Both the position numbers and the translations under genes were made by a program. DNA of 64,000 nt from Mycobacterium mantenii (GTDB lineage: Bacteria; Actinomycetota; Actinomycetes; Mycobacteriales; Mycobacteriaceae): positions 2,790,001-2,854,000 of the forward strand of contig NZ_AP022590.1 in the NCBI RefSeq assembly GCF_010731775.1, in the 5' to 3' direction. The first letter of the stretch is position 1. The number at the start of each line of letters is the position of its first letter. Below, one piece after another: positions 46,926-64,000 of this stretch. Below the pieces are notes generated by a model, which worked only from the letters and a program-made list of their open reading frames with translations, had not been told where the DNA came from and ran no database searches.

Positions 46926-48413
46926 GTGCACGACGATTTCCAACGCTGCTACCGCGCCGTCCAGTCCAAGGACGCCCGGTTCGACGGTTGGTTCGTCACC
47001 GCGGTGCTGACCACCCGGATCTACTGCCGGCCCAGCTGCCCGGTGCGGCCACCGTTCGCCCGTAACGTGCGGTTCTACCCGACGGCGGCGGCCGCCCAGC
47101 GTGCGGGCTTCCGGGCGTGCAAGCGGTGCCGTCCCGACGCGTCGCCGGGGTCTCCGGAATGGAACGTGCGCGGTGACGTCGTGGCGCGAACGATGCGGCT
47201 CATCGCCGACGGGACGGTTGACCGCGAAGGTGTCGGCGGCCTGGCCGCACGTCTCGGTTACACCACCCGGCAACTGGAGCGGCTCTTGCAGACCGAGCTT
47301 GGGGCCGGCCCTCTCGCGCTGGCCCGCGCGCAACGGGCTCAGACCGCCAGGGTGTTGATCGAAACAACGGATCTGCCGTTCGGCGATGTCGCATTCGCCG
47401 CCGGCTTTTCCAGCATCCGTCAATTCAACGACACCGTGCGCTCGGTGTTCGAGAACACGCCGAGCGCGCTGCGCCGGCGCGCGGCGACGCCCTCCGCCGC
47501 GGCCCCCAATTCGCCTGGCACCGTGTGCCTTCGGCTCCCGGTGCGCACACCGTTCTCCTATGCGGGGGTCTTCGGTCATCTGGCGGCCGGCACGGTGCCC
47601 GGGTGCGAGGAAGTCCGCGCCGGCGCGTACCGGCGCAGTCTGCGCCTTCCGTTCGGCAACGCGATCGTCACCCTGGCCCCCGCTGCCGACCATGTCCGAT
47701 GCATGCTCATGCTCGACGACTTCCGCGATCTGACAACGGCTATCGCGCGGTGCCGGCGGCTGCTGGACCTCGATGCCGACCCCGAAGCGGTCGACGAAGC
47801 GCTGAGCGGGGATGCGGAGTTCTGCGTCGTCGTAGCCAAGGCGCCCGGGCAGCGGATTCCCCGCACGGTCGACGAGGCCGAACTCGCGGTGCGCGCGGTA
47901 CTCGGCCAACAGGTGTCGACCAAGGCAGCGAGCACACACGCCAGCCGCCTCGTCGCTGCCTACGGCCAGCCGATCAATGACCCCGAGGGAACTCTGACCC
48001 ACACATTCCCGTCGGTCGAGCAGCTCGCGGAAATCGACCCCGTCCATCTGGCGGTGCCCAAGGCCCGGCAACGAACGCTCAGCGCCCTGATCGCCGGCCT
48101 CGCCGACGGTAGCGTCGTCCTGGGCACCGGATGCGACTGGGAAAGCGCCCGAACGCAATTACTCGCCCTGCCCGGGGTGGGCCCCTGGACCGCGGAGGTG
48201 ATCGCAATGCGCGGCCTCGGAGATCCCGACGCGTTTCCCGCCAGCGATCTGGGACTGCGCCTGGCCGCCGAACAGCTGGGCCTGCCAACCGACGAGCGCT
48301 CCCTCGTCGCGCGCAGCGCACGCTGGCGACCCTGGCGCTCCTACGCCACCCAGTACCTCTGGACCACGCTCGAACATCCCGTAAACCATTGGCCGCCAAA
48401 GGAGGTCGCATGA
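46926..48413 (+). CDS. alkA: Ada-AraC-AlkA fusion, 3-methyladenine DNA glycosylase
   Basis: A 495-residue three-part protein matching M. tuberculosis Rv1317c. The N-terminal Ada metal/methyl-acceptor module (about 1-80) has the cysteines of YCRPSCP and CKRC. An AraC-type DNA-binding domain (about 85-185) follows. The C-terminal AlkA-type HhH-GPD glycosylase (about 200-495) has the helix-hairpin-helix LPGVGPWTAEVIAMRGLGDPDAFPASD containing the catalytic Asp. It senses methyl phosphotriesters, activates repair genes and removes alkylated bases. Start is GTG. ogt follows 49 bp downstream, so the two form the adaptive-response operon. Confidence 0.95.
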   Translation: MHDDFQRCYRAVQSKDARFDGWFVTAVLTTRIYCRPSCPVRPPFARNVRFYPTAAAAQRAGFRACKRCRPDASPGSPEWNVRGDVVARTMRLIADGTVDREGVGGLAARLGYTTRQLERLLQTELGAGPLALARAQRAQTARVLIETTDLPFGDVAFAAGFSSIRQFNDTVRSVFENTPSALRRRAATPSAAAPNSPGTVCLRLPVRTPFSYAGVFGHLAAGTVPGCEEVRAGAYRRSLRLPFGNAIVTLAPAADHVRCMLMLDDFRDLTTAIARCRRLLDLDADPEAVDEALSGDAEFCVVVAKAPGQRIPRTVDEAELAVRAVLGQQVSTKAASTHASRLVAAYGQPINDPEGTLTHTFPSVEQLAEIDPVHLAVPKARQRTLSALIAGLADGSVVLGTGCDWESARTQLLALPGVGPWTAEVIAMRGLGDPDAFPASDLGLRLAAEQLGLPTDERSLVARSARWRPWRSYATQYLWTTLEHPVNHWPPKEVA

Positions 48414-48462
48414 TTCGCGCCGGCGACGATGCAGAGCGAAGCGAATAGGAGGAGTGGCGCAC

Positions 48463-48960
48463 ATGATCGAGTACCGCACCATCGACAGCCCGATCGGGCT
48501 GCTGACCCTGGCCGGCCGAGGCTCGGTGCTGACACATCTGCGTATGGTCGACCAGACCTACGAACCGAGCCGCACCGGTTGGTCCCCGAACCCGCGGGCG
48601 TTCGGCGCGGCCGTCGAGCAACTGGCTGCGTATTTCGCCGGCGAGCGCACCGACTTCGACTTCGAATACGACCTGCTCGGCTCCGAATTCCAGCGCCGGG
48701 TATGGCGGACGTTGCTGACAATCCCATACGGAGAGACGCGGTCGTACGGACAGATCGCCGACCAGATCGGAGCTACCGGTTCCGCGCGCGCGGTGGGATT
48801 GGCCAACGGGCACAACCCGATCGCGATCGTCGTCCCGTGCCACCGGGTGATCGGCGCCAACGGCAGCCTCACCGGCTACGGTGGCGGCCTGGACCGGAAG
48901 CGAAGGCTTCTCGATCTGGAGCGCAGCCGCACGACGGCGAATTTGACGTTATTCGACTGA
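48463..48960 (+). CDS. ogt: methylated-DNA-protein cysteine methyltransferase
   Basis: A 165-residue O6-alkylguanine transferase of the same length as in M. tuberculosis. The acceptor cysteine is in the canonical IVVPCHRVIGANG. The helix-turn-helix region includes GSARAVGLANGHNP (Arg finger). The ATG at 48463 has AGGAGGAG upstream. It lies directly after alkA and ends just before the bidirectional rrn terminator hairpin. Confidence 0.97.
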   Translation: MIEYRTIDSPIGLLTLAGRGSVLTHLRMVDQTYEPSRTGWSPNPRAFGAAVEQLAAYFAGERTDFDFEYDLLGSEFQRRVWRTLLTIPYGETRSYGQIADQIGATGSARAVGLANGHNPIAIVVPCHRVIGANGSLTGYGGGLDRKRRLLDLERSRTTANLTLFD

Positions 48961-48983
48961 ATAACGCATTTAATTGCGAATGC

Positions 48984-49013
48984 AAAAACACCCCCGTTGC
49001 CGGGGGTGTTTTT
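48984..49013 (-). terminator. intrinsic terminator of the rrn operon (also usable for ogt)
   Basis: An A-run, ACACCCCCG, a 4-base loop, CGGGGGTGT and a T-run form a strong symmetrical hairpin. It sits about 5 bases after the 5S 3' end on the minus strand and 23 bases after ogt on the plus strand, so it can stop transcription from both sides. Confidence 0.85.
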
Positions 49014-49018
49014 GTGTA

Positions 49019-49133
49019 TGTTCGGCGGTGTCCTACTTTTCCACCCGTATGGGCAGTATCATCGGCGCTGACAGGCTTAGCTTCCGGGTTCGGAATGGGA
49101 CCGGGCGTTTCCCTGTCGCTGTGGCCGCCGTAA
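49019..49133 (-). rRNA. rrf: 5S ribosomal RNA
   Basis: About 115 nt. The reverse complement begins TTACGGCGGCC and ends CCGCCGAACA, forming the terminal helix, and contains the conserved CCGAACCCGGAAG of loop C/helix III. It is the last gene of the operon. The 23S-5S spacer of about 70 bp (49134-49205) contains no tRNA. Confidence 0.95.
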
Positions 49134-49205
49134 CTCTATTTAAATTTGTTTGGTGGGGGGTGTGGTGTTTCGCGGCATTACTGCCGTGAAATGGACTGTG
49201 GTTGC

Positions 49206-54139
<4,934 letters not shown>

Positions 54140-54280
54140 CTCCTCGCAAAACGAGGTGAATTCAAATCAGAGAAAATCTGACCTAACAAAAAGACACCAA
54201 ATAACTGGCATCAAAATACGGCCATACCGACACACGGGGAGTGTTTAAGTATGGCCAAAAAAACAACAACAAATAAAAAG

Positions 54281-54331
54281 ACCAAACACACTATTGAGTT
54301 CTCAAACAACACTTGTTTCGCCCGTTTTGGG
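54281..54331 (-). promoter_or_regulatory. rrn leader antitermination/processing region
   Basis: The minus strand reads GTTGTTTGAGAACTCAATAG and continues GTGTGTTTGGT, the box A/box B-like leader conserved ahead of mycobacterial 16S genes. It lies about 140-190 bases upstream of the 16S 5' end, and is part of the 368-bp non-coding stretch 54140-54507 that also holds the two promoters. Confidence 0.7.
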
Positions 54332-54345
54332 GCAACCCTGCCAGC

Positions 54346-54372
54346 TTAATACAGGTCCGGCAGGTAAGTCAA
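54346..54372 (-). promoter_or_regulatory. rrn promoter PCL1-like
   Basis: On the minus strand, TTGACT (54367-54372) is followed after 15 bases by TATTAA (54346-54351). The position nearest the 16S gene corresponds to PCL1 of mycobacterial rrnA. Confidence 0.7.
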
Positions 54373-54421
54373 CTCCCAGTTTTGATCTTCTAGAGACCGT
54401 CTCGGGAGCAGCCGTGCCAGG

Positions 54422-54448
54422 CTAGTACCAATCCAGCGAGGGAGTCAA
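54422..54448 (-). promoter_or_regulatory. rrn promoter P3-like
   Basis: On the minus strand, TTGACT (54443-54448) is followed after 15 bases by TACTAG (54422-54427). The surrounding bases (TTGACTCC and GCTGGATTGG) closely resemble P3 of M. tuberculosis rrnA. It lies about 60 bp after the murA stop. Confidence 0.75.
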
Positions 54449-54507
54449 GGGCCCCGCTCTCGTCCACCTTCGCGTTGGTGACCGCGCTTGTGGGGCACTG
54501 ACTTTGG

Positions 54508-55761
54508 TTACTGTACCCGCTCGATCTCCGCTCCCAAAATCGTCAGGTTTTCCACGAACAACGGGTAGCCGCGATCGATGTGGAAGACGTCGTGGACCTC
54601 GGTGTCTCCGTCCGCGACAAGCCCGGCCAACACCAGGCCGGCGCCGGCCCGAATGTCCGAACACCACACCGGCGCACTCGACAATTGCGGCAGGCCCCGA
54701 ACGACGGCGTGGTGCCCGTCGGTCCGGGCGTCGGCGCCCAGGCGAATCATTTCTTCGACAAATCGGAAGCGCGCCTCGAATACGTTCTCGGTGATCATCG
54801 ATGTGCCGTCGGCGATCGAGGCCAGCGCGATCGCCATGGGCTGCAGGTCGGTGGGAAATCCGGGGTACGGCAGCGTCGCCACATTGACGGCCTTCGGCCG
54901 CTCGTACTGCGTCACCCGGAAACTGTCGTCGGTCTGGGTCACGGTGGCGCCGGCGTCGTGCAGCTTGTGCAGCACCACCTGCAGATGCCCCGGGTCGATC
55001 CCCGTCACCGTGATGTCTCCGCGGGTTATCGCAGCGGCGATCCCCCACGTGGCGGCGACGATGCGATCCCCGATCACGCGATGCTCGGTCGGGTGCAGCT
55101 TCGGAACACCGGTGATGGTCATCGTCGGCGAACCCGCGCCTTCGATCCGCGCACCCATCTGGTTCAACATCGTGCACAGATCCACGACGTCGGGCTCGCG
55201 CGCCGCGTTGTGAATGGTGGTGACGCCCTCGGCCACGACCGCGGCCATCAGGATGTTCTCGGTGGCCCCCACCGAGGGGAACTCCAACTGGATCTCCGCG
55301 CCGCGCAGCGTATCGGCCTGCGCCACCACGCATCCGTGCTCGATGTTGCATTGCGCACCCAGTTGGCGCAGGCCGGCCTGGTGCATGTCCAGGGGACGGG
55401 ATCCGATCGCGTCACCGCCCGGCAGCGCGACGCGGGCGCGCTTGCACCGGCCGACCAGCGGTCCCAGCACGCACACCGACGCGCGGAACTGTCGCACCGC
55501 GGCGAAGTCGGCATCGTATTTGGGCTCATCCGGAGAGGTGATCCGTGCGACGTCGCCGTCCAGTTCGACCGTCGCGCCCAGGCCGCGCAGCACCTCCGCC
55601 ATCAGCGGCACATCCAGGATGTCGGGGCAGTTGGTAATGGTGCTGGTGCCTTCGGCCAACAGCGTCGCGGCCATCAGCTTGAGCACGCTGTTTTTGGCGC
55701 CCCCTACTGCGACTTCGCCGGACAACCGGTTGCCGCCGGTCACCACGAATCGCTCAGCCAC
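54508..55761 (-). CDS. murA: UDP-N-acetylglucosamine 1-carboxyvinyltransferase
   Basis: A 417-residue enzyme for the first committed step of peptidoglycan synthesis, transferring enolpyruvate to UDP-GlcNAc. The active-site loop is [13 protein letters not shown], with Asp117 where most bacteria have the fosfomycin-reactive Cys; this substitution is known to make mycobacteria naturally fosfomycin-resistant. KN at 23-24 (GGAKNSVLK) and the C-terminal [13 protein letters not shown] are intact. The GTG at 55761 gives [10 protein letters not shown] and has TAGACT (55769-55774) 7 bases upstream. It lies immediately before the rrn operon on the same strand, as in M. tuberculosis. Confidence 0.97.
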   Translation of the reverse strand: MAERFVVTGGNRLSGEVAVGGAKNSVLKLMAATLLAEGTSTITNCPDILDVPLMAEVLRGLGATVELDGDVARITSPDEPKYDADFAAVRQFRASVCVLGPLVGRCKRARVALPGGDAIGSRPLDMHQAGLRQLGAQCNIEHGCVVAQADTLRGAEIQLEFPSVGATENILMAAVVAEGVTTIHNAAREPDVVDLCTMLNQMGARIEGAGSPTMTITGVPKLHPTEHRVIGDRIVAATWGIAAAITRGDITVTGIDPGHLQVVLHKLHDAGATVTQTDDSFRVTQYERPKAVNVATLPYPGFPTDLQPMAIALASIADGTSMITENVFEARFRFVEEMIRLGADARTDGHHAVVRGLPQLSSAPVWCSDIRAGAGLVLAGLVADGDTEVHDVFHIDRGYPLFVENLTILGAEIERVQ

Positions 55762-55768
55762 CCGCGTC

Positions 55769-55825
55769 AGTCTAGTGAAGCGGTATCGGCTTGTCAGTCG
55801 GCCAACCCACACACCCGGGTACGGT
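55769..55825. promoter_or_regulatory. divergent leaderless promoter pair for murA and the adenosyltransferase
   Basis: TAGACT on the minus strand (55769-55774) is 7 bases from the murA GTG. TACGGT on the plus strand (55820-55825) is 6 bases from the ATG at 55832. The starts are 70 bp apart, and neither has a ribosome-binding site. Confidence 0.5.
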
Positions 55826-55831
55826 TTGCTC

Positions 55832-56416
55832 ATGGCAGTGCATCTGACTCGCATCTACACACGGACCGGCGACGACGGCACCACCGGATTGAGTGACTTC
55901 TCCCGGGTCTCCAAGAACGACCCACGGCTGGTGGCGTACGCCGATTGCGACGAAGCCAACTCGGCGATCGGTGTCGCCGTCGCCGTGGGTCAGCCGGACG
56001 AGCAGCTCATGGGGGTGTTGCGGCAGATCCAGAACGATTTGTTCGATGCCGGCGCCGATCTGTCGACTCCCGTGGTCGATAACCCCGAATATCCCCCGCT
56101 GCGAGTGACCCAGCCCTACATCGATCGGCTCGAAAAATGGTGTGACACATACAACGAGCCGTTGCCGAAGTTGAATTCGTTTGTGTTGCCCGGTGGTTCG
56201 CCGCTGTCGGCTTTGCTGCACGTCGCCCGAACGGTGGTACGCCGAGCCGAGCGGTCGGCATGGGCGGCGATCGATGCCGCGCCCGGGCAGGTGAACACCC
56301 TGCCCGCGAAATACCTGAACCGCCTCTCGGATCTGCTGTTCATTCTGTCGCGCGCGGCCAACCCCGACGGCGACGTGCTGTGGAAACCTGGCGGCGAGAA
56401 CGCCGGCACGAGTTAA
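55832..56416 (+). CDS. PduO-type ATP:cob(I)alamin adenosyltransferase
   Basis: A 194-residue trimeric-type adenosyltransferase (Rv1314c orthologue) that makes adenosylcobalamin, the coenzyme of methylmalonyl-CoA mutase. Family signatures are the N-terminal [13 protein letters not shown] (ATP binding), [24 protein letters not shown] and the C-terminal [14 protein letters not shown]. The ATG at 55832 has a -10 box 6 bases upstream. The methylmalonyl-CoA epimerase in the same window acts in the same pathway. Confidence 0.94.
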   Translation: MAVHLTRIYTRTGDDGTTGLSDFSRVSKNDPRLVAYADCDEANSAIGVAVAVGQPDEQLMGVLRQIQNDLFDAGADLSTPVVDNPEYPPLRVTQPYIDRLEKWCDTYNEPLPKLNSFVLPGGSPLSALLHVARTVVRRAERSAWAAIDAAPGQVNTLPAKYLNRLSDLLFILSRAANPDGDVLWKPGGENAGTS

Positions 56417-56455
56417 CCGGAGAATCCTGTGCGCCTGGCCCGCAGGGTGAGCGGT

Positions 56456-56899
56456 CTACAGGCTGCGCCGGCGGGAACGGGGCGAGGGACGCGATTCCAG
56501 CCAGGACAAGAACGCGGTCAATGCGCCCTTGTCCAGTGCGATTTCGTAGCCGGACCTGCGGTCCTGGGTTGTGTCGCGGAGCTCGATGACGACGATCTCG
56601 TCCGTCATGATGTCGAACTCGTCGCCGCGCGGCGCCCGCCTGGACACGATCTCCACGCCTCGCCGGCTTAGCCGCCGGTCCGGCCACAATCGCAGACTGG
56701 AGAGCCGATAGAACGCGGCTTCGCCGCCACGGTAGCGGATTACGCCATGCCGCCAGCCGTGGCCTCCGACCGCGGGAATGTCTCGCATGATCCCCGCCGT
56801 GCCGCCCTGGCGCAGCTTCCACAGCCGATAACTCAGCCCGATGACGGCGCTCGCCAGCACGACGACGAGCACGACCATGCCAACCATGGGCGCGCTCAT
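56456..56899 (-). CDS. DUF2550 membrane-anchored protein (Rv1312-type)
   Basis: A 147-residue protein with one N-terminal membrane helix (about 5-24) and a basic cytoplasmic domain containing WRHGVIRYRGGEAAFYRL. It belongs to DUF2550 and is always downstream of atpC in mycobacteria, 6 bp away here, so it is the last gene of the ATP synthase operon. Function is unknown. Confidence 0.9.
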   Translation of the reverse strand: MSAPMVGMVVLVVVLASAVIGLSYRLWKLRQGGTAGIMRDIPAVGGHGWRHGVIRYRGGEAAFYRLSSLRLWPDRRLSRRGVEIVSRRAPRGDEFDIMTDEIVVIELRDTTQDRRSGYEIALDKGALTAFLSWLESRPSPRSRRRSL

Positions 56900-56905
56900 C
56901 GGCCG

Positions 56906-57271
56906 TTAGTCGATCGCGCCGACGGCGCGCAATCTCGCGCGCCCTCTGGCGGCGATACGAGGATCGTCCGACTCAGAAGCCTCTCGGGCGGCGCTCTCGT
57001 CGATCTCCGACTCGAACTCGGCGGATTCTGCCAGTATCGTCACCGATTCCTCGGTGACAGACAAGAATCCGCCATCCACCGCGACCCGTAGATCGTCTTC
57101 GCCCTCTCGTTCGACGCGCACCATTGCGTCGTCGACCAACTGCGCTACCACCGGGATGTGCCGCGGCAGGATGCCAATCTCACCGACCGTGGTGCGGGTG
57201 AACAGAAACGTTGCCTCACCCGACCAGATCTTTCGGTCGACGGCAACTATCTCAACGTTCAATTCGGCCAT
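56906..57271 (-). CDS. atpC: ATP synthase epsilon subunit
   Basis: A 121-residue F1 epsilon subunit of the same length as in M. tuberculosis. The beta-sandwich domain (about 1-85, with [17 protein letters not shown]) is followed by a short C-terminal helical part. It couples rotation with gamma and the c-ring. It starts 35 bp after atpD. Confidence 0.96.
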   Translation of the reverse strand: MAELNVEIVAVDRKIWSGEATFLFTRTTVGEIGILPRHIPVVAQLVDDAMVRVEREGEDDLRVAVDGGFLSVTEESVTILAESAEFESEIDESAAREASESDDPRIAARGRARLRAVGAID

Positions 57272-57306
57272 GCCACAGAGCCTTTCAGAGCCTTTTCGCT
57301 CACGCC

Positions 57307-58782
<1,476 letters not shown>

Positions 58783-59691
58783 CTACTTAGCGTCGGCGAG
58801 CGCGTTTGCGCCGCCGACGATTTCGCTGATCTCTTGGGTGATCTGAGCCTGCCGCTCGCGGTTCGCCATCAGTGTCAGCTCTTTGATCAGGTCATCCGCG
58901 TTGTCCGTTGCCGACTTCATTGCCCGTTGACGTGACGCGAGCTCCGATGCCGCCGATTCGAGCAGCGCCGCGTAGACGCGGGTCGTCACGTACCGCGGCA
59001 ACAGCGACTCGAACAGCGTTGTCGCGTCCGGCTCGAACGAGTACAGCGTGTGGAGCTCCTCGGGTTCCTCGACATATTCCACGACCAGCGGAGCGATGCG
59101 GTGCGCCACCGCGGTCTGCGACATCATCGACTTGAACTCCGAGTAGACGATGTGCAGTTCGTCGACGCCCTGGCCTTCTTCCGACTCGTCGTCGCCCGTG
59201 CCGGCCATAAACGTCTCGACCAAGGTGGACGCGATCTCCGCCGCGTTTTCATACGTGGGTTGCTCGGAGAACCCCGTCCACGACTCCGTGATGTCCCAGT
59301 TACGGAACTTAAAGTAATTCAACGCTTTACGGCCAACCGTGTACACGACCGGTGTCTTGCCCTCCTCCCTCAGCAGGGAGAACAGCTCCTCGGAGCGACG
59401 GAAGATGCTCGAGTTGTACGCGCCGCACAATCCACGGTCTGAGGACACCACCAGGACTCCGGCCCGCTTCGGCTCTTCCCGTTCGACCAGCAAGGGGTGG
59501 TCCAGCGCGGCCTCGGAGGACAGCGTGGTGAGCATCGCGGTGATCTGGAATGCGTACGGCCGTGCGGCTTCCAACCGGGCCTGGGCCTTGCCGATGCGCG
59601 ATGTCGCGATCATCTCCTGGGCCTTGGTGATTTTCTTGATCGACCCTGCCGAACGAATCCGGCCGCGTAGTTCACGAAGTGTGGCTGCCAT
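58783..59691 (-). CDS. atpG: ATP synthase gamma subunit
   Basis: A 302-residue central-stalk subunit. The N-terminal helix ([25 protein letters not shown]) and C-terminal helix ([15 protein letters not shown]) form the rotor coiled coil. An acidic insertion ([13 protein letters not shown], about 165-178) is the mycobacteria-specific gamma loop that contributes to low ATP hydrolysis. It starts 6 bp after atpA. Confidence 0.97.
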   Translation of the reverse strand: MAATLRELRGRIRSAGSIKKITKAQEMIATSRIGKAQARLEAARPYAFQITAMLTTLSSEAALDHPLLVEREEPKRAGVLVVSSDRGLCGAYNSSIFRRSEELFSLLREEGKTPVVYTVGRKALNYFKFRNWDITESWTGFSEQPTYENAAEIASTLVETFMAGTGDDESEEGQGVDELHIVYSEFKSMMSQTAVAHRIAPLVVEYVEEPEELHTLYSFEPDATTLFESLLPRYVTTRVYAALLESAASELASRQRAMKSATDNADDLIKELTLMANRERQAQITQEISEIVGGANALADAK

Positions 59692-59697
59692 CGGTAG

Positions 59698-61374
<1,677 letters not shown>

Positions 61375-61444
61375 GTCTTTTCGTCTTCCTACTTGATCTT
61401 GGTATCGCGTGTGTCGGAATAGGTTTGTGATTGGTCGGTGGTGG

Positions 61445-62785
61445 TCAGTCGGGCAATTGAGCCTCGGCCGCGGCAAGCCGAGAAGCGAGTGTCCCGTCGA
61501 TCACTTCATCGGCCACGGAGATGAGCAGACCGCCCAGCACTTCGGGATCTATTTGCAGCTGCACTGCCACCGAGTGACCGTAGATGCGGCCGAGCACGTC
61601 GGTGAGACGAGACCGCTGGCCATCGCTGAGTTCGGCCGCCGCTCTGACCTGAGCGACGATCTCGCCGCGGCGCGCCACCGCGACTTCCGTCAAGAACTGA
61701 ACAGCTTCCTCGGCCGGCTGGCCTCGGAGGAGTTCGACCGTCTGGTTCAGCAGCGCAGTCACGATGGGGTTGACCCTGCCGCTTGCGCTGTCAAGCACCT
61801 TGCGCAACAACGCGACTCGGCCTTCGACCGGAACGGCGAAGTCGCCCAGCAGGATGGAAAGTTGGGGCTGCGCGTCGAGGATGCGGGAGAACCGGAACAG
61901 TTGTTCTTCGACCTCATCGACCTTGTCCTCACGCTCGGCGACTTCGAGCAACGCCTGCCGAGACACGTGCTCGATGGCGTCGACGAGGTCGGAGTTGGCC
62001 GACCAACGCTCCGATACCGCTGAGCGCAGCACGTCGAGGGTGGCGTCGCCGACCTTGCCGGAGACCAGGCGCTCGATCAACCTGACCCTGGGGCCGCCAT
62101 CCTCGGCGGGAACGGTGAGGTACCGCGTGACGACGATCTCGCGGTCCAGCATTTTGGCCACCTCTACCAGCTCACTGGAGAGGCTCGAAAGCGCCTTGTT
62201 ATCAAGGTCTTTGGCTATGGTGCTGAACTTGTCCAACAGGTTGCCCAGCGCGACGCGACTCGATGAGCGCATCTTGGTCATCAAGGGATACTGGACGTCG
62301 GCCGACGCGGGCGCCATTTCGTCGAGTTCCTCGAGGAACCGATCCACGGTGGCCGACTGCCGGGCAGAGTCGGCGACGTAATTCCGCACCAACTCGCCCG
62401 CCTGGCGCACCGCTTCGTGGCCCAGTTCCAAACGGAGCTGCCGGCTCAGCTGGGTACGCAAAAGATCGACCTGCCGACTGCCCTGCGCGCCGATGCGTTC
62501 GGCTTCGACGTCGGCCTGGGCCCGCAACTGTTCGACGATGCGGCCCGAGTCGGTCTGGGCCTCCTCGACGATCCGCTCGGCCTCCGACTTCGCGGATTCG
62601 ACGGCCTCGCTATGTGCAGTGGTCGACTCGGTCAACCGATCGCTCGCCGTCGCAGCATCTTTCAACTGCTGGCGCACGGCGTCCTGGCGAGCGGTCATCA
62701 GACGACGCACCGGCGGCACGACATACCGCACGACCAGAAACACGATGGCCGCAAATCCGACCAATTGCCCGATGAAAGTCGACAT
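61445..62785 (-). CDS. atpH: ATP synthase b-delta fusion subunit
   Basis: A 446-residue fusion typical of mycobacteria, the same length as in M. tuberculosis. The N-terminal membrane helix ([20 protein letters not shown]) and long charged helix are a second b subunit, and the C-terminal domain (about 270-446) is delta. It forms part of the peripheral stalk with AtpF. It starts 6 bp after atpF. Confidence 0.96.
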   Translation of the reverse strand: MSTFIGQLVGFAAIVFLVVRYVVPPVRRLMTARQDAVRQQLKDAATASDRLTESTTAHSEAVESAKSEAERIVEEAQTDSGRIVEQLRAQADVEAERIGAQGSRQVDLLRTQLSRQLRLELGHEAVRQAGELVRNYVADSARQSATVDRFLEELDEMAPASADVQYPLMTKMRSSSRVALGNLLDKFSTIAKDLDNKALSSLSSELVEVAKMLDREIVVTRYLTVPAEDGGPRVRLIERLVSGKVGDATLDVLRSAVSERWSANSDLVDAIEHVSRQALLEVAEREDKVDEVEEQLFRFSRILDAQPQLSILLGDFAVPVEGRVALLRKVLDSASGRVNPIVTALLNQTVELLRGQPAEEAVQFLTEVAVARRGEIVAQVRAAAELSDGQRSRLTDVLGRIYGHSVAVQLQIDPEVLGGLLISVADEVIDGTLASRLAAAEAQLPD

Positions 62786-62791
62786 ACGTGA

Positions 62792-63325
62792 TTACCGCCC
62801 GGACTTCCCTGTTGCGGATGCGCTCGCGGTGGCGGGCGCGACCTCGACGCCGAGGATCCGGCTGGCCAGTGTCGCCGACATCGCGGCGACGTTGGCACGC
62901 AGATCCAGTTCCACGGCGTCCCTCTCCCGCTTCAATTGCTCGGATGCCATTTGCAACGTCGACATCACCTGTTGTTCGGCACGGGCGCGCGCGTCTTCCA
63001 CCACCTTACGGCCTTCGGCGCGGGCGTTATCGCGCAAAGATGACGCTTGAACCCGCCCTTCGGTCAGGGCTTCTTCGTAGTCGGCCTTGGCCGCCTCGAA
63101 CTGCTCCGCCGCCTTCTTGTTGTCGGCAGCCGTCTTGGCGATCATGGCGTCGCGCTCGCGCAACACCTTCATGACCGGCGGCACCACGAATGTGCCGATG
63201 ACCGCTAGCACGATCAGGAAGATGGCCAGCACGAAGAAGAAGGTGCCGTTGGGAACGAGGAAGTTGTTGCCTCCCTCGGCCAGCACCTGGCTGGATGCCA
63301 GAACGCTCAGACTTGCGTCACCCAT
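62792..63325 (-). CDS. atpF: ATP synthase b subunit
   Basis: A 177-residue peripheral-stalk subunit. One membrane helix (about 29-50, [20 protein letters not shown]) is followed by a long charged helix (about 55-160) for dimerisation with the b-delta protein. It starts 9 bp after atpE. Confidence 0.96.
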   Translation of the reverse strand: MGDASLSVLASSQVLAEGGNNFLVPNGTFFFVLAIFLIVLAVIGTFVVPPVMKVLRERDAMIAKTAADNKKAAEQFEAAKADYEEALTEGRVQASSLRDNARAEGRKVVEDARARAEQQVMSTLQMASEQLKRERDAVELDLRANVAAMSATLASRILGVEVAPATASASATGKSGR

Positions 63326-63334
63326 CGCAGCGGA

Positions 63335-63646
<312 letters not shown>

Positions 63647-63667
63647 TCAAAACAATTCATGGTGGTG

Positions 63668-64000
63668 TCAGTCATGGTGATCCTCGATCTCCATGGCTTG
63701 ACTGAAGTACAAGATGGTCAGGATCGAGAAGATGAAGGCCTGGATCGCGCCGACGAACAGGTCGAAGGCCTTCCAGATGGCGTTGGGCGCCCACATGATG
63801 TAGGGCGGGAACAGCGCGATCAGCGCGACCAGGATGCCGCCGGCGAAGATGTTGCCGAAAAGTCGGAGAGACAACGAGATTGGCTTGGCGAGCTCTTCTA
63901 CCAGGTTGATCGGCGCCAAGAACGCCACGTGGCCTTTGAGCACGGCCAGCGGGTGTCCGATGACGCCGCGGCGCCAGATGCCCGCGACGTGGTAGCAGAC
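63668..64000 (-). CDS. atpB: ATP synthase a subunit (5' end outside window)
   Basis: The frame runs off the right edge, so only the last 110 residues are present. The key helix with the essential Arg reads [15 protein letters not shown], followed by the C-terminal helices and the EDHHD tail. It forms the proton channel against the c-ring and is the first gene of the atpBEFHAGDC operon visible here. The gap to atpE is 78 bp. Confidence 0.95.
   Translation of the reverse strand, partial: VCYHVAGIWRRGVIGHPLAVLKGHVAFLAPINLVEELAKPISLSLRLFGNIFAGGILVALIALFPPYIMWAPNAIWKAFDLFVGAIQAFIFSILTILYFSQAMEIEDHHD

Overview
This 64 kb window is chromosomal DNA of a slow-growing Mycobacterium. It is GC-rich, and most genes read as direct orthologues of a single stretch of the M. 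tuberculosis H37Rv chromosome (about Rv1304 to Rv1349), in reverse orientation here. The 16S gene has a long-branch, slow-grower type of variable region. From memory, its helix 10 region looks like the M. kansasii/M. scrofulaceum type and its helix 18 looks like the M. simiae type, so species is not resolved. No insertion sequence, prophage, CRISPR array or PE/PPE gene was found.

Layout, left to right. (1) 1-3421: end of an acyl-CoA dehydrogenase gene, a mycofactocin-type short-chain dehydrogenase, a PPOX split-barrel protein and, on the other strand, an APH-fold kinase. (2) 3509-8062: the iron-mycobactin importer irtA-irtB behind IdeR-like boxes. (3) 8103-10185: a DCC-family thiol oxidoreductase, a small helical protein, tRNA-Leu(UAG), lprD and a DUF3817 membrane protein. 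(4) 10350-19634: rdgB, rph, the Rv1339-type cAMP phosphodiesterase, murI, a rhomboid protease, a P1 peptidase, the Rv1332/AosR orthologue, clpS, and on + pncB and dinG. The mec-cysO-cysM genes that sit in this block in M. tuberculosis are absent. (5) 19638-30159: an inserted five-gene operon with no counterpart at this position in M. tuberculosis, where dinG and glgP are adjacent. It encodes an MFS-cNMP-patatin fusion, three tandem DegV proteins, and a 1481-residue zinc-ribbon/Ser-Thr kinase/ATPase/TPR/nucleotide cyclase fusion. (6) 30347-37569: glgP, glgE and glgB (alpha-glucan metabolism). (7) 37577-48960: a thioredoxin-like protein, fadA4, methylmalonyl-CoA epimerase, nucS, an Rv1318c-type adenylate cyclase, a lipoprotein, an MFS exporter beside a broken LysR gene, a GGDEF protein, and the DNA alkylation repair genes alkA (Ada-AraC-AlkA fusion) and ogt. 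(8) 49019-54448: a complete rrn operon on the minus strand with terminator and two promoters, directly downstream of murA. (9) 55832-64000: a PduO-type cobalamin adenosyltransferase, a DUF2550 protein and the ATP synthase operon from atpC back to a partial atpB.

The most interesting element is the 19.6-30.2 kb operon. Its genes overlap or nearly abut (apart from one 155-bp gap), and together they contain a cyclic-nucleotide source, a cyclic-nucleotide-gated lipase/transporter and three fatty-acid-binding-type proteins. This is consistent with a membrane-lipid signalling or fatty-acid salvage circuit. That role is inferred from domains only. The same window also holds a second adenylate cyclase, a diguanylate cyclase and the Rv1339-type phosphodiesterase. 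A second pattern is that many genes have a TANNNT -10 element exactly 6-7 bases before the start codon, which points to leaderless mRNAs, including two divergent pairs.
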